Positions 61,828 to 64,000 of a stretch of DNA of 64,000 bases are shown piece after piece. Position 1 is the stretch's first letter. Every line of letters begins with the position of its first letter. The stretch lies in assembly GCA_020310875.1 (NCBI GenBank), contig CM035444.1, positions 112,164,795-112,228,794 on the forward strand, given 5' to 3'. This stretch comes from Ceratopteris richardii. Lineage: Eukaryota; Streptophyta; Polypodiopsida; Polypodiales; Pteridaceae. The notes below the pieces were generated by a model. The model saw nothing but the letters and a program-made list of their open reading frames with translations. It did no database searches and was not told where the DNA came from. The position numbers and the translations under genes are program-made.

Positions 61828-64000
61828 TGTTGATATATTTTGGGAGTGATGTGTGTGAAAACACTAGGACCACTGGGGAACTTTTTTCCCTCTTTAGGAG
61901 TTTTTTTCCCTCGGCTTGTATATACATCTATAGCCCTAACGGATTACTTATCTTGGTACATTCTAGTGGTAATACATTCAGTATTGTGTGTTGTGCCCCA
62001 AGCTTCTTCTTCTTCCTTTTGTTGTTCATGTGCTTCTACAGATGTCTAACTCCAACAATTGGTATCAGAGTAGGTCGCCGCATCATCTAAGGCATCGCCG
62101 ACACCCCTCCAGTCACAGTCTCAGAATCACACAAAATTTGGTGAGCATACTCAGGGTGATTAGGAGATCAAAACAGCTTGGCTATGTGGTGTCAAAATCG
62201 TGATCTGAGCTCGTTTCAACCTCCGAATGCACTATCACAGTGCTTGTGTAGGCTATTTCATGTTTTTATGCCAAAGATATTTATAGATTTTGGTTCGACA
62301 ATATAAGCATCTCAAAGTTTGCCATAGGTCTAGTGGAACTCGTCAGGGTAGTTCTATTCAACTTTTTCAGATACAATCATTTTTTTGCATCAGGGTATTT
62401 TAGTTAGTGGCCATGGCTGAAAGAAGTGATGTATTTCATATATTGGTTGTTGAGGATAAGTTGAAGGGTACCAATTACCCATTGTGGGCTTATATGATGC
62501 GACATGTATTGGTTGCAAAAGGATTGTGGCACATTGTGCAGGGTGTTTAAACACATCTTATTACACCTACAAATACAAGTATTGAAGATGATGCAAACGG
62601 TGTTGAAGATGCTGATATTCTTCAGATTCCTGTTTGTGTTATGGTTTCTGTTGCACCTACTATAGAGAAAATTTTTTGGGATGGTAGAGATGCTCAAGCA
62701 CATGCATTGATAGCCTTGTCTGTCAAACATGCCATTATTCCTCACATTCGCTATTGCAGAACAACTAAGGATGCTTGGGATACACTTACCACATTGTACC
62801 AAGCTAGGAATGAGGCTCGTGTTGCTTACCTCCGAAAATAGTTGGAGAGTGATCATGTGAATGAAGTTGATTATATGGATAGTTTTCTGACAAAGATCAA
62901 AGATTTGAAGGAATACTTGATTTTTGCTGATGGAATTATAGCAAATAGCTCACTTTTGCAGACTATTTAGACTGGTCTTCCTGATTCATATTAGAGTTTT
63001 GCTTCTACTCTTCATTTGATGATGAAAGGCAATCCAAATGCACTGTTATTTGAAGAGTTAGTTTCTGTTCTGTTGCAAGAAGATCGGTCTAGGTAGAATA
63101 GGTCCATTATGCTTGTTGCAGATCAAGCTTTCCTGGCTAGTCAGAAGGGCAAATGTAAATGGAGCTCATCTACTAGTAAGAAAAAATCTGCAAATGCTGC
63201 ACATTCAAAGAAGGAAGACAAAGATGAGAAGAAATCAGAAAAGTAGAAATTGTTTTGCAAATACTATAAAGAAAGTGATCATGTCATTAAGAGCTGTCCA
63301 AAACTGGCTACTAAAGAGGCAAAGAAGAAAGAGGCTAGAATGGTTGTTGTAGAGGCCTCTACACTGAAAATAGAGTCTGCTAATCTTATGTAGAATGAAG
63401 AATGGGCATTTACTACTATTTGCAATTTTGACCCATCTTCTCATGAGCAGCGTATGTCTGTAGTAGACTTAGATGTTTCATATTTTGATAGTGGGGCAAC
63501 CAAACATATTACCTCACAATGTAGTTTCTTCACTTCACTTGAGCCTGCCCCTATAGGGAATACTTTCACATGTGCCAACAACTCCTCTTATCCTATTATG
63601 GGAGTTGGTAAGATCATTCTGAATATCGTTGATGGTAGTTCTTTCACTTTGTTGGATGCTTTATTTGTGCCAAGGATCAATAAAAATTTGTTATTAGTTT
63701 CTACATTAGTCAAGATTGGCTTCGTTGTGAAATTTATTGATGACAGATGTATAGTTCATGATCTATCAAATGGTGACATGATTATTGCTTCTGGCATTTT
63801 ATGTCATGGGCTATATAAGCTCATAGACTATGAAAAATCTATGAATGATTTAGCATGTGCAGTACATGATTCTCAGACTATGTCAGATGCAAAGCTTTGG
63901 CATGCATGCTTTGGTCATCTGAATTTTGCTAGTTTGCTATGCGTACAGAAATCTGAAATGGTGCCCTCTTTGCCCAAACTTGAGGCACCCATAAAACATG
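61828..64000 (+). mobile_element. Ty1/copia family B, 5' half running off the window
   Basis: Plus strand. A 5' LTR at 61828-62057 (TGTTGATATATT ... CAACA), a two-base gap, then the initiator-tRNA-Met primer site TGGTATCAGAG (62060-62070). Leader to 62412, gag from 62413 (M-A-E-R-S-D), zinc knuckle C-K-Y-Y-K-E-S-D-H-x4-C near 63260, protease Y-F-D-S-G-A-T-K-H near 63484 and pre-integrase H-A-C-F-G-H-L-N near 63900. It continues beyond the window. Closely related to 43366-47204 but more decayed, with several breaks. Confidence 0.88.

Overview
The window is nuclear DNA of a land plant. It is dominated by decayed LTR retrotransposons, mostly Ty1/copia with one Ty3/gypsy piece, and it has one clear host gene. 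The plant call rests on three things: the copia families with initiator-tRNA-Met primer sites, a gypsy piece with the classic plant tRNA-Asp primer site, and a plant-type triple-FKBP/TPR immunophilin. The gene has 12 introns of only 74-118 bases, which would suit a plant with compact introns such as a moss, lycophyte or hornwort, but the sequence does not settle the species.

Layout. 1-12.7 kb: nested and abutting copia families, here called A (LTR about 380 bp), B (LTR about 230 bp) and C (LTR about 1 kb), plus a gypsy 5' half (6.96-10.6 kb) whose leader carries a dense GGTATCG motif array. 12.7-19.6 kb: copia D and E pieces, a TAGG/GATA tract and diverged direct repeats. 19.7-21.6 kb: a B fragment split by a 1.27-kb AT-rich DNA transposon candidate. 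21.9-26.1 kb: long microsatellites and minisatellites around an unrecognised gene-like fragment. 26.5-33.3 kb: a chain of B-family LTRs and internal pieces on the minus strand. 33.4-34.3 kb: diverged tandem repeats carrying a SINE with a 15-bp target duplication.

34.4-37.2 kb (minus strand): a complete FKBP62/ROF1-like gene of 13 exons and 586 codons, with a perfect three-unit heat-shock element upstream. 38.0-39.0 kb: an LTR/primer-site remnant and a CACTA-type transposon end with subterminal repeats.

39.7-48.8 kb: a large non-coding LTR element (480/486-bp LTRs) inserted into a (CACATA)n tract. Its LTRs carry a tRNA-like Pol III promoter, and its 5' internal region holds an array of tRNA-like modules on the opposite strand. 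This is the least expected structure in the window. A younger B element is nested in it. 49.6-64 kb: B, D, C-like and A fragments, ending in the 5' half of a plus-strand B element that runs off the window.

Working together: only the immunophilin gene looks functional. The rest is a record of successive insertion, recombination between LTRs, and microsatellite expansion. All retroelements appear broken.
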